Origin: Pseudotabrizicola formosa
Lineage (GTDB): Bacteria > Pseudomonadota > Alphaproteobacteria > Rhodobacterales > Rhodobacteraceae
Assembly (NCBI RefSeq): GCF_002900965.1
Contig: NZ_PJOM01000003.1
Location: 496,001-560,000 of the forward strand
Direction: 5' to 3'
DNA: 64,000 bases
Position 1 is the stretch's first letter. Each line of letters starts with the position of its first letter. Under the pieces are notes generated by a model, which did no database searches, had not been told where the DNA came from, and saw only the letters and a program-made list of their open reading frames with translations. Both the position numbers and the translations under genes were made by a program. Below, one piece after another: positions 8,490 to 17,864 of this stretch.

Positions 8490-9299
8490 TCATGTCGCGG
8501 TTTTGTGAACCAGCCGCTGGCTGGCTGCATAAAGCGACACTGCCGCCGCGTTTGAAACATTCAGACTGCCAAAGGCACCCGTGTAAGGAATCCGCGCCAG
8601 ATAATCGCAGGTCTCGCGGGTTTTTTCGCGCAATCCCGGCCCTTCGGCCCCCATCACCAGCGCGGTGGGGCGCTTGCTGGCCAGATCCAATGCGCCTTCC
8701 AGCGTGTGCTCGGCCTCGCCCTCCAGCCCGATCAGGATATATCCCATGTCGCGCAATTCCTGCATGGCATCGGACAGATTGCCCACCCGCAGATAGGGCT
8801 GGCGCTCCAGAGCACCGCTTGCGGTTTTCGCCAGGGCCCCGGTTTCCGGTGCCGAATGGTGGCGGGGGGCGATGACCGCCCGCGCGCCAAAGACCTCGGC
8901 GCTGCGCAGCACCGCACCCACGTTATGCGGATCGGTCACCCGGTCCAGAAGCACCACCAGCGGCGCGCCTGCGCCCGAAATCGCCACATCGGCCAGTTTG
9001 CCCCAATTCAGCGGGCGCACTTCCATCGCCGCGCCCTGATGCACCGAGCCTTCGTCGATCGGCACGTCGAACTTGCGCGGGTCAGCAATCTCGGGGTCGA
9101 TCCCCGACTGCGCCACGGCCTCTTCCAGCTTGTCGAGCGCATTTTTGGTCAGCACCAGCCGCAGCTTTTCACGCGCCGGATTGACCAGCGCATCGCGTAC
9201 CGCGTGCAGGCCGAACAGCCAGACGGTTTCCTTGGCCTCGGCCCGCTTGCCGCGTTCCTTGTCGATCACCCAGGTCGGTTTGGTGGTTCCGGTCTTCAT
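8490..9299 (-). CDS. rlmB: TrmH/RlmB-type RNA 2'-O-methyltransferase
   Basis: SPOUT methyltransferase of 269 residues, most like RlmB, which methylates the ribose of G2251 in 23S rRNA. An N-terminal substrate-binding domain (ETVWLFGLHAVRDAL) is followed by the three knot motifs: LLDRVTDPHNVGAVLRSAEV, ALVMGAEGPGLR and GSLNVSNAAAVSLY. RlmB is the best fit because of the L30e-like N-terminal domain, but TrmH-family members are hard to separate by eye. Divergent from the tRNA-Tyr gene, with 142 bases between. Confidence 0.88.
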   Translation of the reverse strand: MKTGTTKPTWVIDKERGKRAEAKETVWLFGLHAVRDALVNPAREKLRLVLTKNALDKLEEAVAQSGIDPEIADPRKFDVPIDEGSVHQGAAMEVRPLNWGKLADVAISGAGAPLVVLLDRVTDPHNVGAVLRSAEVFGARAVIAPRHHSAPETGALAKTASGALERQPYLRVGNLSDAMQELRDMGYILIGLEGEAEHTLEGALDLASKRPTALVMGAEGPGLREKTRETCDYLARIPYTGAFGSLNVSNAAAVSLYAASQRLVHKTAT

Positions 9300-9403
9300 C
9301 TCGCAGCCTTTGGTTTTTCAGTGGTGCAGAATGCGGCGGGGCGGGGGGGATGCGCAAGCCAAAACTCTTGGCGCTCCAATGCAATCGGTTTTGCATTCGG
9401 TGC

Positions 9404-9432
9404 TTGACGCCCCCCGGCCCCTTGGGTATTCC
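9404..9432 (+). promoter_or_regulatory. Probable sigma-70 promoter of tRNA-Tyr
   Basis: TTGACG at 9404-9409, a 17-base spacer, then TATTCC at 9427-9432. Transcription would begin a few bases before the mature tRNA at 9442. The -10 match is weak. Confidence 0.5.
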
Positions 9433-9441
9433 GCCCCCGTC

Positions 9442-9525
9442 GGGTGACGAGCTGCAAGGTGCGGCAGCGGACTGTAACTCCGCCGGGGCGACCCACGCCT
9501 GGTTCGATTCCAGGGTCACCCACCA
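9442..9525 (+). tRNA. tRNA-Tyr (GTA)
   Basis: Acceptor arms GGGTGAC and GTCACCC pair; the D stem is GCTG/CGGC; the anticodon stem GCGGA/TCCGC holds loop CTGTAAC with anticodon GTA; a long variable arm of about 14 bases marks a class II tRNA as expected for bacterial Tyr; the T stem CCTGG/CCAGG has loop TTCGATT; CCA is encoded at 9523-9525. Stand-alone transcription unit with its own promoter and terminator. Confidence 0.95.
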
Positions 9526-9553
9526 TGTTTCATGGGGATGACACCGACAAAAC

Positions 9554-9578
9554 AAACCGCCTTCGGGCGGTTTTTTTT
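9554..9578 (+). terminator. Intrinsic terminator of tRNA-Tyr
   Basis: AACCGCC-TTCG-GGCGGTT, a 7-bp stem with a stable UUCG tetraloop, followed by a run of T to 9578; 28 bases after the tRNA. Confidence 0.92.
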
Positions 9579-9716
9579 GGCGTTGCAATCGGAGGGATGG
9601 CGCGGCGTTCCCCCTTGGGACGCTGTTCCTCATTCTTGACAGATCAGGGCGCCATCCGCACGATCTGCGCGTAATTTCCTGCGACTCTCACGTTTCCTAG
9701 TTTTTAAGAGGTTCTT

Positions 9717-10043
9717 ATGGCCACTTTGTTCTGGCTTGCGCTTGCGACTTTGTTGACGATTATGGGCGATTATCTGATCAAGCTTGCAACGCTGTCACCG
9801 CAGGGTCTGCGGTCGGCACAGTTTGCGATCGGGGCACTGTGTTATGGGGCCCCTGCCGTTGCTTGGTATGCTTTGATGCAGACCCATAGCCTTGCAATGG
9901 TCGCGGTGCTGTATTCCACCGCCACGCTGATCCTGCTGACCTTGCTGGGTGTAATGGTGTTTCGGGAAAGTTTCGGCCTGCGCGATGGGCTTGGCGTGAC
10001 CCTTGCGCTTGCGGCCGTGCTGGTGATGCACAAGCCGGAATGA
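9717..10043 (+). CDS. Small EamA/SMR-like membrane protein
   Basis: 108 residues, four hydrophobic helices at about 4-22, 33-55, 57-79 and 86-104, the size and layout of a small multidrug resistance (SMR) or half-size DMT transporter. Seen strings include GDYLIKLAT and AVLYSTATLILLTLLGVMVFRE, the latter like the glycine-rich third helix plus FxE motif of DMT proteins. The Glu14 of true SMR drug exporters is not found at its place (Asp18 in helix 1 may stand in), so a drug substrate is not supported. It stands alone between two tRNA genes. Confidence 0.75.
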   Translation: MATLFWLALATLLTIMGDYLIKLATLSPQGLRSAQFAIGALCYGAPAVAWYALMQTHSLAMVAVLYSTATLILLTLLGVMVFRESFGLRDGLGVTLALAAVLVMHKPE

Positions 10044-10099
10044 TGGTCGCTTCGCACAAATGAAAAAGGGCAGCGAATGCTGCCCGTTTCAGACCGAAA

Positions 10100-10174
10100 T
10101 GGAGCGGGCGAGGCGATTCGAACGCCCGACCCTAACCTTGGCAAGGTTATGCTCTACCCCTGAGCTACGCCCGC
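10100..10174 (-). tRNA. tRNA-Gly (GCC)
   Basis: On the minus strand the acceptor arms GCGGGCG and CGCCCGC pair; D stem GCTC/GAGC; anticodon stem TAACC/GGTTA with loop TTGCCAA and anticodon GCC; T stem GGGCG/CGCCT with loop TTCGAAT (last pair G-T); discriminator T and encoded CCA at 10100-10102. Confidence 0.95.
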
Positions 10175-10272
10175 ACCGTTTCGGTAAGCGGTGATTTAGG
10201 GGATGGCGCGGGTGCCTGCAAGAGGAAAATGCACGGCCCGCCGCATTTTTCGCGCCGTCTTGTCTGGCGGCT

Positions 10273-10303
10273 GAAAGAAAGGCCCCGTCCCAAGGGCGGG
10301 GCC
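10273..10303 (-). terminator. Intrinsic terminator of pyruvate carboxylase
   Basis: GGCCCCG at 10281-10287 pairs with CGGGGCC at 10297-10303, followed on the minus strand by TTTCTTTC; 22 bases past the pyc stop. Confidence 0.85.
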
Positions 10304-10325
10304 TTCAAGCATCTGGAATATTTAC

Positions 10326-13300
10326 CTATTCCAGTTCGACGAGCAAATCCTTGGCGTCGATCTGGCTGCCCGCCTGCACATGAATCGCCTTGATCACGGC
10401 CTCTCGGTCGGCGTGCAGCCCGGTTTCCATCTTCATCGCCTCGATGGTCAGCAGCAAATCGCCTGCCCGCACCGTCTGGCCCACACTGACCGCGATGCTG
10501 GCCACTGACCCCGGCATTGGCGCGCCGATATGGGCGGCATTGCCCTCGGCCGCCTTTGGGCGCGCCGCGGTCTTGGCCTTGACGGCACGGTTGGGCACAC
10601 GGATCACCCGTGGCTGGCCGTTCAGCTCGAAGAACACTTTCACATCGCCGTCTTCCGATACATCGCCCACCGCCTGCAGCCGGATTTCCAGCGTCTTGCC
10701 GGGGTCGATTTCGGCGGTGATTTCCTCGCCCGAGGCCATGCCGTAAAAGAATGTGCGGGTCGGCAGCACCCGCACCGGGCCATAGAGCCGGTGGCGGGCG
10801 CGGTAATCCATGAAGACCTTGGGGTACATCAGATATCCGTTCAGGTCTTCCTCATCCAGCATCTCGCCATCGGCCTCGTCCTGGCCCAGATGCAGTTCCT
10901 GCGCCAGCTTGGCCCGCACCTCATCCAGATCGACCGGGGGCAAGGTCTTGCCCGGCCGTTCGGTCAGCGGGGCCTCGCCTTTCAGCACCTTTTTCAGGAT
11001 GCCTTCGGGCCAACCGCCATGCGGCTGCCCCAGACTGCCCCGGAGCATATCGACCACCGAGTCGGGGAAGGCCAGTTCGACCGACGGGTCTTCCACCTGC
11101 GCCCGGCTCAACCCTTGCGCCACCATGATCAGCGCCATGTCACCCACCACTTTTGAGGATGGCGTGACCTTCACGATATCGCCGAACATCTGGTTGGCAT
11201 CGGCATAGGCCTGCGCCACCTCGGGCCAACGGTCCTCCAGCCCCAAGGACCGCGCCTGCGCTTTCAGGTTGGTGAACTGGCCGCCGGGCATTTCGTGCAG
11301 ATAAACCTCCGATGCCGGGGCAGGGGTGCCCGATTCGAAGGCGGCATATTGCGCGCGGACCTGTTCCCAATAGTTGGAAATCTCGCGGATCGCGGCGATG
11401 TCCAGCCCGGTGTCGCGCTCGGTATGGCGCAAGGCCTCGACAATGGACCCAAGGCAGGGCTGCGACGTTCCGCCCGAAAACGCATCCATTGCCGCATCCA
11501 CCGCATCCACCCCGGCGTCACAGGCGGCCAGAATCGTCGCCGCCGCCGCGCCACTGGTGTCATGGGTGTGGAAATGCACCGGCAGGCCCACCTCCTGCTT
11601 CAATGCCTTGATCAGCACCCGCGCCGCCGCCGGCTTCAGCAGGCCGGCCATATCCTTCAGGCCAAGGATATGCGCGCCCGCCCCCTTCAGCTCGCGCGCG
11701 CGCTCGACGTAGTATTTCAGATCGTATTTCGCGCGGTCCGGGTCCAGCAGATCGCCGGTATAGCAGATGCTGCCTTCGCAGACCTTGTTGGAGTCGAGCA
11801 CGGCATCCATCGCCACGCGCATGTTTTCCACCCAGTTCAGGCTGTCGAACACGCGGAACACGTCTACCCCGGTTTCCGCCGCCTGTTTGACAAAGGCCTG
11901 CACAACATTGTCAGGGTAATTGGTGTATCCCACACCGTTGCTGGCGCGCAGCAGCATCTGGGTCATCAGGTTCGGCATCTGCGCACGCAGGTCGCGCAGC
12001 CGCTGCCACGGGCATTCCTGCAAGAAGCGGTAGGCCACGTCGAACGTGGCCCCCCCCCAGCATTCCACGCTGAACAGTTGCGGCAGATGGGCGGCATAGG
12101 CAGGGGCCACCTTGATCATGTCGATCGACCGCATCCGCGTGGCCAGCAGCGACTGGTGGCCGTCGCGCATGGTGGTGTCGGTGATCAGCACCTTGGTCTG
12201 CGCGCGCATCCAGTCTGCCACCGCCTGCGGGCCCTTTTGCTCCAGCAGGTTGCGGGTTCCCATGGCCGGTTCCGCCCGCACCTTTGGCGCCTTGGGCGCC
12301 TTGGCCTCGGCCGCGGGCTTGGCGCGCCCCGCCGTTTCCGGATGCCCGTTCACGGTGATATCAGCGATATAGGTCAGGATCTTGGTTGCCCGGTCGCGCC
12401 GCTTGCGGAAAGCAAACAGGTCCGGCGTCGTGTCGATGAATTTGGTGGTATAGCTGTCATCAAGGAATGTCGGGTGCTGCAACAGGTTGATGACGAATTC
12501 GATATTTGTCGCCACGCCCCGGATGCGGAATTCGCGCAGCGCCCGGTCCATCCGCGCAATGGCCTTTTCCGGCGTCTGCGCATGGGCGGTGACCTTGACC
12601 AGCAACGAATCATAATAGCGCGTGATCACCCCCCCCGCATAGGCGGTGCCGCCATCCAGCCGGATGCCATTGCCGGTGGCCGAGCGATAGGCCGTCAACC
12701 GCCCGTAATCGGGGATGAAGTTGTTGAGCGGATCTTCGGTGGTGACCCGGCATTGCAGCGCATGGCCGTTCAGCTTGACCCCGGTCTGATCGGCCACACC
12801 GGTGGCCTCGGCCAGCGGTTTGCCCTCGGCGATCAGAATCTGCGCCTGCACAATATCGATGCCGGTGACTTCCTCGGTGACGGTGTGCTCCACCTGCACG
12901 CGCGGGTTCACTTCGATGAAATAGAATTTCTCATCATCCATATCCATCAGGAACTCGACCGTTCCGGCGCATTCGTAATTCACATGGGCACAGATCTTGC
13001 GCGCCATCTCGCAGACCTCGGCGCGCTGTGCTTCGGTCAGATACGGGGCAGGGGCCCGCTCCACCACCTTCTGGTTGCGGCGCTGTACGGTGCAATCGCG
13101 CTCCCACAGGTGATAGATCTGGCCCTGCTTGTCGCCCAGGATCTGCACCTCGACATGGCGGGCGCGCAGGATCATCTTTTCCAGATAGCCTTCACCATTG
13201 CCAAAGGCCGCCTCTGCCTCGCGCCGGCCTTCGCGGACCTTGGCTTCCAGCTCTTCCTCGGACGCAATCGGCCGCATGCCGCGACCGCCGCCGCCCCAGC

Positions 13301-13787
13301 TGGCCTTGAGCATCAGCGGATAGCCAACCGCCTTGGCCTCGGCCTTGATCGCCGCCATATCCTCGCCCAGCACTTCGGTCGCCGGAATCACCGGCACCCC
13401 GGCCTCGATGGCCACCCGCCGCGCCGATGCCTTGTCGCCAAGGGCGCGCATCGTCTCCGCCCGTGGCCCGATGAAGGTGATCCCGGCCTGATCGCAGGCA
13501 TCGACAAAATCCGGGTTTTCCGACAGCAGGCCGTACCCGGGGTGGATCGCATCCGCGCCGCACATCCGGGCCACGCGGATGATTTCCGGGATCGACAGGT
13601 AAGCCCCCACCGGCGACAGGCCCTCGCCGATCCGGTAGGCTTCATCGGCCTTGAACCGGTGCAGCGACAGCTTGTCCTCTTCGGCAAAGACCGCCACCGT
13701 CTTTTTGCCCATTTCATTGGCGGCCCTCATCACCCGGATGGCGATTTCGCCCCGGTTGGCGACAAGGATCTTGCGGAATTCGGGCAT
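10326..13787 (-). CDS. pyc: Pyruvate carboxylase
   Basis: Biotin enzyme of 1153 residues that makes oxaloacetate from pyruvate, bicarbonate and ATP, refilling the TCA cycle. Domain order is complete: biotin carboxylase (ILVANRGEIAIRVMRAA at the start, HPGYGLLSEN, the glycine-rich ATP loop SWGGGGRGM, FIEVNPRVQVEHTVTE), carboxyltransferase (TTMRDGHQSLLATRMRS with metal ligands, later HFHTHDTSGAAAAT), the PC tetramerisation region, and a C-terminal biotin carrier with Lys1119 in IEAMKMETG. Length is typical of the single-chain alpha4 type. It is a lone gene, divergent from the helicase gene 228 bases away. Confidence 0.98.
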   Translation of the reverse strand: MPEFRKILVANRGEIAIRVMRAANEMGKKTVAVFAEEDKLSLHRFKADEAYRIGEGLSPVGAYLSIPEIIRVARMCGADAIHPGYGLLSENPDFVDACDQAGITFIGPRAETMRALGDKASARRVAIEAGVPVIPATEVLGEDMAAIKAEAKAVGYPLMLKASWGGGGRGMRPIASEEELEAKVREGRREAEAAFGNGEGYLEKMILRARHVEVQILGDKQGQIYHLWERDCTVQRRNQKVVERAPAPYLTEAQRAEVCEMARKICAHVNYECAGTVEFLMDMDDEKFYFIEVNPRVQVEHTVTEEVTGIDIVQAQILIAEGKPLAEATGVADQTGVKLNGHALQCRVTTEDPLNNFIPDYGRLTAYRSATGNGIRLDGGTAYAGGVITRYYDSLLVKVTAHAQTPEKAIARMDRALREFRIRGVATNIEFVINLLQHPTFLDDSYTTKFIDTTPDLFAFRKRRDRATKILTYIADITVNGHPETAGRAKPAAEAKAPKAPKVRAEPAMGTRNLLEQKGPQAVADWMRAQTKVLITDTTMRDGHQSLLATRMRSIDMIKVAPAYAAHLPQLFSVECWGGATFDVAYRFLQECPWQRLRDLRAQMPNLMTQMLLRASNGVGYTNYPDNVVQAFVKQAAETGVDVFRVFDSLNWVENMRVAMDAVLDSNKVCEGSICYTGDLLDPDRAKYDLKYYVERARELKGAGAHILGLKDMAGLLKPAAARVLIKALKQEVGLPVHFHTHDTSGAAAATILAACDAGVDAVDAAMDAFSGGTSQPCLGSIVEALRHTERDTGLDIAAIREISNYWEQVRAQYAAFESGTPAPASEVYLHEMPGGQFTNLKAQARSLGLEDRWPEVAQAYADANQMFGDIVKVTPSSKVVGDMALIMVAQGLSRAQVEDPSVELAFPDSVVDMLRGSLGQPHGGWPEGILKKVLKGEAPLTERPGKTLPPVDLDEVRAKLAQELHLGQDEADGEMLDEEDLNGYLMYPKVFMDYRARHRLYGPVRVLPTRTFFYGMASGEEITAEIDPGKTLEIRLQAVGDVSEDGDVKVFFELNGQPRVIRVPNRAVKAKTAARPKAAEGNAAHIGAPMPGSVASIAVSVGQTVRAGDLLLTIEAMKMETGLHADREAVIKAIHVQAGSQIDAKDLLVELE

Positions 13788-14015
13788 CGGTCACTCCATC
13801 AAAGAGGTGGCGGCGGCGCGGCAATGGCGCGGCATTGCGTCTCACTCTATTGGCGCTGCACTGCAGCGCAAGGGCGCTGTGCGGCCAGAGCCTAAAGTTT
13901 GCAACTTTTGCACCAGCGGCGCGCGCGCCGCGATATTCCGCTTTCCGCGGGTGAAAATGTGAACAAGTCACGAACAGACGCTTTTCATCCCGCCAATCCG
14001 GCGTATAAATGGCTC

Positions 14016-16394
14016 ATGACCGATTGGGATGAAAATGATGCCTTCGAGGCCGCCACCGCACCGCAGCCCGTGCCGCTGTCGCAGCGCGCCATGGCCGCCC
14101 GGCCCGCGCCCTATCTGGATGACCTGAACCCCGCCCAACGCGCGGCGGTCGAGGCGCTGGATGGCCCGGTCCTGATGCTGGCAGGCGCCGGAACCGGCAA
14201 GACCAAGGCGCTGACCAGCCGTATCGTGCACCTTCTGAACACCCAGCGCGCCCGTCCGAATGAAATCCTGTCGGTGACCTTCACCAACAAGGCCGCGCGC
14301 GAGATGAAAGAGCGCGTCGGCCGCCTGCTGGGCCAGGTGGCCGAAGGCATGCCATGGATGGGCACCTTCCACTCGCTGTCGGTGAAAATCCTGCGCCGTC
14401 ATGCCGAACTGGCGGGCCTCAAGCCAAATTTCACCATTCTGGACACCGACGATCAGATCCGCTTGCTCAAGCAACTGATCGCCGCCGCCGATATTGACGA
14501 AAAACGCTGGCCCGCCCGGATGTTGGCCGGGATGATCGACGGCTGGAAGAATCGCGCGCTGACGCCGATGAACGTGCCATCGGCCGAGGCGTCGGGTTTC
14601 AACAACATGGGGACCGAGCTTTACGCCGCCTATCAGGATCGTCTGCGCACGCTCAATGCCACCGATTTCGGCGACCTTCTGCTGCATTGCGTCACCATCT
14701 TTCAGGCCCACCCCGATGTGCTGGGCCAGTACCAGCGCTGGTTCCGCTATATTCTGGTGGATGAATATCAGGATACCAACGTCTGCCAATACCTCTGGCT
14801 GCGCCTCTTGGCGCAATCGCACAAGAACATCTGCTGTGTGGGTGATGACGACCAGTCCATCTACGGCTGGCGCGGGGCCGAGGTCGGCAATATCCTGCGG
14901 TTCGAAAAGGACTTTCCCGGCGCGACCGTGATCAAGCTGGAACAGAACTACCGCTCCACCGCCCATATCCTCGCCGCCGCAAGCGGAGTGATTTCCGCCA
15001 ACAAGGGCCGCCTTGGCAAAACCCTGTGGACGGCGGGGGAGCCGGGCGAAAAGGTGCGCCTGATCGGCCATTGGGATGGGGAGGAAGAGGCGCGCTGGAT
15101 CGGGGAGGAGGCCGAGGCCGTGCAACGCGGCACCCGTGGCATGGGTCCGGTCAGCCTTGATCATCAGGCGATTCTGGTCCGCGCCTCACACCAGATGCGC
15201 GCCTTCGAGGACCGCTTCCTGACCATCGGCCTGCCCTACCGCGTCATCGGCGGCCCGCGCTTTTACGAGCGCCTCGAAATCCGCGACGCCATGGCTTATT
15301 TCCGCCTCGCCGTCTCGCCCGAGGATGATCTGGCCTTTGAGCGGATCATCAACACCCCCAAGCGGGGCCTAGGTGACAAGGCGCAGGGCGACATCCAGCG
15401 CATGGCGCGCGCCGCCGGTGTGCCGCTCTTGGATGGCGCGCGCGAGGCGGTGGCCAAGGGCACGATCGGCGGCAAGGGCGGCGGCCAGCTGCGCCAGTTC
15501 GTCGAAGGGGTGGACCGCTGGCACGCTGCCACACTGGTACCCGAATACAACCACATCGCCCTCGCCGAGCAGATCCTCGACGAATCGGGCTACACCGCCA
15601 TGTGGCAGAACGACAAGACACCGGAAGGACCGGGCCGTCTGGAAAATCTCAAGGAACTGGTCAAGGCGCTGGAACAGTTCGACAATCTTCAAGGCTTTCT
15701 CGAACACGTCAGCCTGATCATGGACAACGAGACCGAAGAGGCGTCGGAAAAGATTTCGATCATGACCCTGCACGCCGCCAAGGGCCTCGAATTCCCCGTG
15801 GTCTTTCTGCCGGGGTGGGAAGACGGGCTGTTTCCCAGCCAGCGCAGCATGGACGAATCGGGGCTGAAGGGCGTCGAGGAAGAACGTCGCCTGGCTTACG
15901 TCGGCATCACCCGCGCGGAAGAGCTGTGCACCATCAGCTTTGCCTCCAACCGCCGGGTCTATGGCCAGTGGCAAAGCCAGCTGCCCTCGCGTTTCATCGA
16001 CGAACTGCCGCCTGAGCATGTCGAGGTGCTCACCCCGCCCGGCCTTTACGGCGGCGGCTTTGGCGCCGCAGCCCCCGTCGGCTTCGGCTCCGGGCTGGAA
16101 GAGCGGGTGTCAAAGGCCGATGTCTACAACTCCCCCGGCTGGCGCCGCTTGCAGGCCGGTCAATCGACCCGGCCCATGCAGCAGCCAAAGGAATCGCGCC
16201 ACGTCACCATCGATGCCGAGGCGATTTCCGCCTTCACCATCGGTGACCGGGTGTTCCACCAGAAATTCGGCTACGGCCATGTGACCGACATCGAAGGCGA
16301 CAAGCTGGACGTTGATTTTGAACACGCGGGCGCAAAGAAACTCGTCGCCCGCTTTGTCACCCCCGCCGCGCAGGCCGATGACGTGCCGTTCTGA
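14016..16394 (+). CDS. uvrD: UvrD/PcrA-type superfamily 1 DNA helicase
   Basis: ATP-driven 3'-5' DNA helicase of 792 residues, acting in nucleotide-excision and mismatch repair. Walker A AGAGTGKT is at 56-63; others seen are TFTNKAAREM (Ia), VDEYQDTN (Walker B), GDDDQSIYGWRGA (III), QNYRS (IV), MTLHAAKGLEFPVVF (V) and EERRLAYVGITRAEE (VI). The C-terminus carries a PcrA/UvrD Tudor-like domain (FTIGDRVFHQKFGYGHVTDIEGDKLDVDF), which contacts RNA polymerase in PcrA. The frame is open 39 codons further up, but ATG 14016 is taken as the start because the upstream part is not conserved-looking. Tail to tail with benE. Confidence 0.95.
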   Translation: MTDWDENDAFEAATAPQPVPLSQRAMAARPAPYLDDLNPAQRAAVEALDGPVLMLAGAGTGKTKALTSRIVHLLNTQRARPNEILSVTFTNKAAREMKERVGRLLGQVAEGMPWMGTFHSLSVKILRRHAELAGLKPNFTILDTDDQIRLLKQLIAAADIDEKRWPARMLAGMIDGWKNRALTPMNVPSAEASGFNNMGTELYAAYQDRLRTLNATDFGDLLLHCVTIFQAHPDVLGQYQRWFRYILVDEYQDTNVCQYLWLRLLAQSHKNICCVGDDDQSIYGWRGAEVGNILRFEKDFPGATVIKLEQNYRSTAHILAAASGVISANKGRLGKTLWTAGEPGEKVRLIGHWDGEEEARWIGEEAEAVQRGTRGMGPVSLDHQAILVRASHQMRAFEDRFLTIGLPYRVIGGPRFYERLEIRDAMAYFRLAVSPEDDLAFERIINTPKRGLGDKAQGDIQRMARAAGVPLLDGAREAVAKGTIGGKGGGQLRQFVEGVDRWHAATLVPEYNHIALAEQILDESGYTAMWQNDKTPEGPGRLENLKELVKALEQFDNLQGFLEHVSLIMDNETEEASEKISIMTLHAAKGLEFPVVFLPGWEDGLFPSQRSMDESGLKGVEEERRLAYVGITRAEELCTISFASNRRVYGQWQSQLPSRFIDELPPEHVEVLTPPGLYGGGFGAAAPVGFGSGLEERVSKADVYNSPGWRRLQAGQSTRPMQQPKESRHVTIDAEAISAFTIGDRVFHQKFGYGHVTDIEGDKLDVDFEHAGAKKLVARFVTPAAQADDVPF

Positions 16395-16412
16395 CAGGAA
16401 AGCGGCGCGCGC

Positions 16413-17558
16413 TCAGGCCCGCTTCACCCGTTCCATCGCATAGATCACCAGCCCGGCAATCAGCCCCCAGAACGCCGCCCCCACGCCAAACACCGCCACG
16501 CCCGAACCGCCCACCGCCAGCGTGATCGTTGCGGCAAAGCGTGTGTCGGGCGCCGCATAGGCTCCGGCCAGTGCGCCCGTCAGCGCGCCCAGCAATGCCA
16601 GTGCGACCAAGGCCACCATCACCTGCGGCGGCAGGGCCCCCAGCAGCAGCAGGATCAGCGGGGATCCCAGCCCCAGCAGCACCCAGGCCAACGCGTAAAC
16701 CAACCCGACCTTCCAGCGCTGGCTGCGGTCGGGATGCACATCATCGCCCATGCAGATGGCCGCCGTGATCGCCGCCATGCTGATCGTATGGGCTCCGAAC
16801 ACAGCCGACACTGCTGACAATCCGCCAGTCACGGCCAAGCCCTGCGTCACGGGCGGCTCATAGCCCGCCGCCCGCATCACGGCAAACCCGGGCAGGTTCT
16901 GGCTTGCCATCGTCACCAGATACAGCGGCAGGCCCAGGCCGATCATCACCCCGATGTCCCACTCGGGCGGGATGAACTCCAGCCTCGGTGCCGGAAAGGT
17001 CAGCGCGGGCAGATCCGTCGCGCCGGTACCGAACGCCAGCGCCACCCCGGCTGCCAGTGCCGCCAGCACCGCCAGGGCCGGGTTCCACAGCCGCACCAGC
17101 GCAAAGACCGCGACCATGGGCAAAACCAGTGCGGGCCGCTGCTGCGCGGCCACCGCCCCTTGCAGGCAGAACGGCAACAACACCCCCGCCAGCATGGCCG
17201 CCGCGATTCCATCCGGGATGGCCGCCACCAACCGGCCCAGCGGCTTTACCGCTGCCGTCAGCGCCACCAATCCGCCCGCCAGCACGAAGGCCCCCACCGC
17301 CTGCGGCATGGTGAGTCCGCTGGTCGCCGCGATCAGGGCCGCCCCCGTGGTCGACCAGGCAAGCACCACCGGCACCCTGTTCCACGCCGAAAGACCGGCC
17401 GAGCCGATGGCCTTGGCCAGCGCAATCGCCAGCACCCAGCTGGCGGTCTGCGCCGGGGTTGCCCCGACGGCCAAGGCCGCCGCCAGCACCAGCGCAATGG
17501 TAGATCCATAGCCGACAAGCGCCGCGACAACTGCCGCTGAAATCAAGGAAATCCGCAT
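16413..17558 (-). CDS. benE: BenE-family benzoate/H+ symporter-like permease
   Basis: Membrane protein of 381 residues with 11-12 hydrophobic segments. Family strings include SWVLAIALAKAIGSAGLSAW, PDGIAAAMLAGVLLPFCL, GLPLYLVTMASQNLPGFAV and GAHTISMAAITAAICMGDDVHPD. BenE members take up benzoate with protons; no benzoate-degradation gene is nearby, so the substrate is uncertain. ATG 17558 is chosen since the frame further upstream only reads through the hairpin array. It lies just downstream of that array on the same strand, without a clear terminator between, so it could share the array transcript. Confidence 0.88.
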   Translation of the reverse strand: MRISLISAAVVAALVGYGSTIALVLAAALAVGATPAQTASWVLAIALAKAIGSAGLSAWNRVPVVLAWSTTGAALIAATSGLTMPQAVGAFVLAGGLVALTAAVKPLGRLVAAIPDGIAAAMLAGVLLPFCLQGAVAAQQRPALVLPMVAVFALVRLWNPALAVLAALAAGVALAFGTGATDLPALTFPAPRLEFIPPEWDIGVMIGLGLPLYLVTMASQNLPGFAVMRAAGYEPPVTQGLAVTGGLSAVSAVFGAHTISMAAITAAICMGDDVHPDRSQRWKVGLVYALAWVLLGLGSPLILLLLGALPPQVMVALVALALLGALTGALAGAYAAPDTRFAATITLAVGGSGVAVFGVGAAFWGLIAGLVIYAMERVKRA

Positions 17559-17583
17559 AATGCCCCCATTTGCCGCGACTATT

Positions 17584-17597
17584 CCGGTCTGCACCGG
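17584..17597 (-). other. Small hairpin between array and benE
   Basis: CCGGT-CTGC-ACCGG, a 5-bp inverted repeat in the 64 bases between the last array copy and the benE start. No T run follows on either strand. Confidence 0.4.
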
Positions 17598-17622
17598 CAA
17601 CCGCAACCCCTGAAACTGAAAA

Positions 17623-17656
17623 CGGCGACGCCCAGGGAGGAGGAGGGGCGCCGCCG
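17623..17656 (-). repeat. Array hairpin 12 (last copy, nearest benE)
   Basis: Stem CGGCG-A-CGCCC / GGGCG-C-CGCCG, ten pairs with the same A-C mismatch as hairpins 6 and 8; full loop motif. Confidence 0.88.
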
Positions 17657-17670
17657 CATCATTCACAACC

Positions 17671-17693
17671 GACCCCAGGGAGGAGGAGGGGGC
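17671..17693 (-). repeat. Array hairpin 11 (weak stem)
   Basis: Loop motif with CCCC/GGGG and an outer G-C pair only; the rest of the stem is lost. Confidence 0.65.
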
Positions 17694-17704
17694 CAGCGTA
17701 TCCG

Positions 17705-17744
17705 GGAACCCGAACCCCAGGGAGGAGGAGGGGGCGCAAGTTCC
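17705..17744 (-). repeat. Array hairpin 10
   Basis: Inner CCCC/GGGG and outer GGAAC/GTTCC pairs with an internal loop between them; full loop motif. Confidence 0.75.
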
Positions 17745-17752
17745 GCTTTTCA

Positions 17753-17784
17753 GTCCGACCCCAGGGAGGAGGAGAGGGCAAGAC
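17753..17784 (-). repeat. Array hairpin 9 (weak stem)
   Basis: Full loop motif AGGGAGGAGGAG, but only CCC/GGG next to it and GTC/GAC outside an internal loop. Probably a decaying copy. Confidence 0.65.
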
Positions 17785-17821
17785 CGAACCAGTGTAAGGG
17801 TCAAACCCTTAAATTTCGGTT

Positions 17822-17855
17822 GCGGCGACCCCAGGGAGGAGGAGGGGGCCGCCGC
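17822..17855 (-). repeat. Array hairpin 8
   Basis: Stem GCGGCG-A-CCCC / GGGG-C-CGCCGC, identical in stem and loop to hairpin 6, offset 122 bases. Confidence 0.9.
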
Positions 17856-17864
17856 TGATCCGAC

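Noticed and set aside
9636-9664. Promoter for the small EamA/SMR-like gene (TTGACA)
   Set aside because: The -35 is perfect, but no acceptable -10 lies 16-18 bases further on.
11295-13895. 866-codon open frame on + across pyruvate carboxylase
   Set aside because: Antisense shadow caused by high GC; pyc on the other strand is fully conserved.
17559-17804. N-terminal extension of BenE through the hairpin array
   Set aside because: The added residues (repeated PSSSLG, LLLPG) just translate the array motif; BenE begins at ATG 17558 with its first membrane helix.
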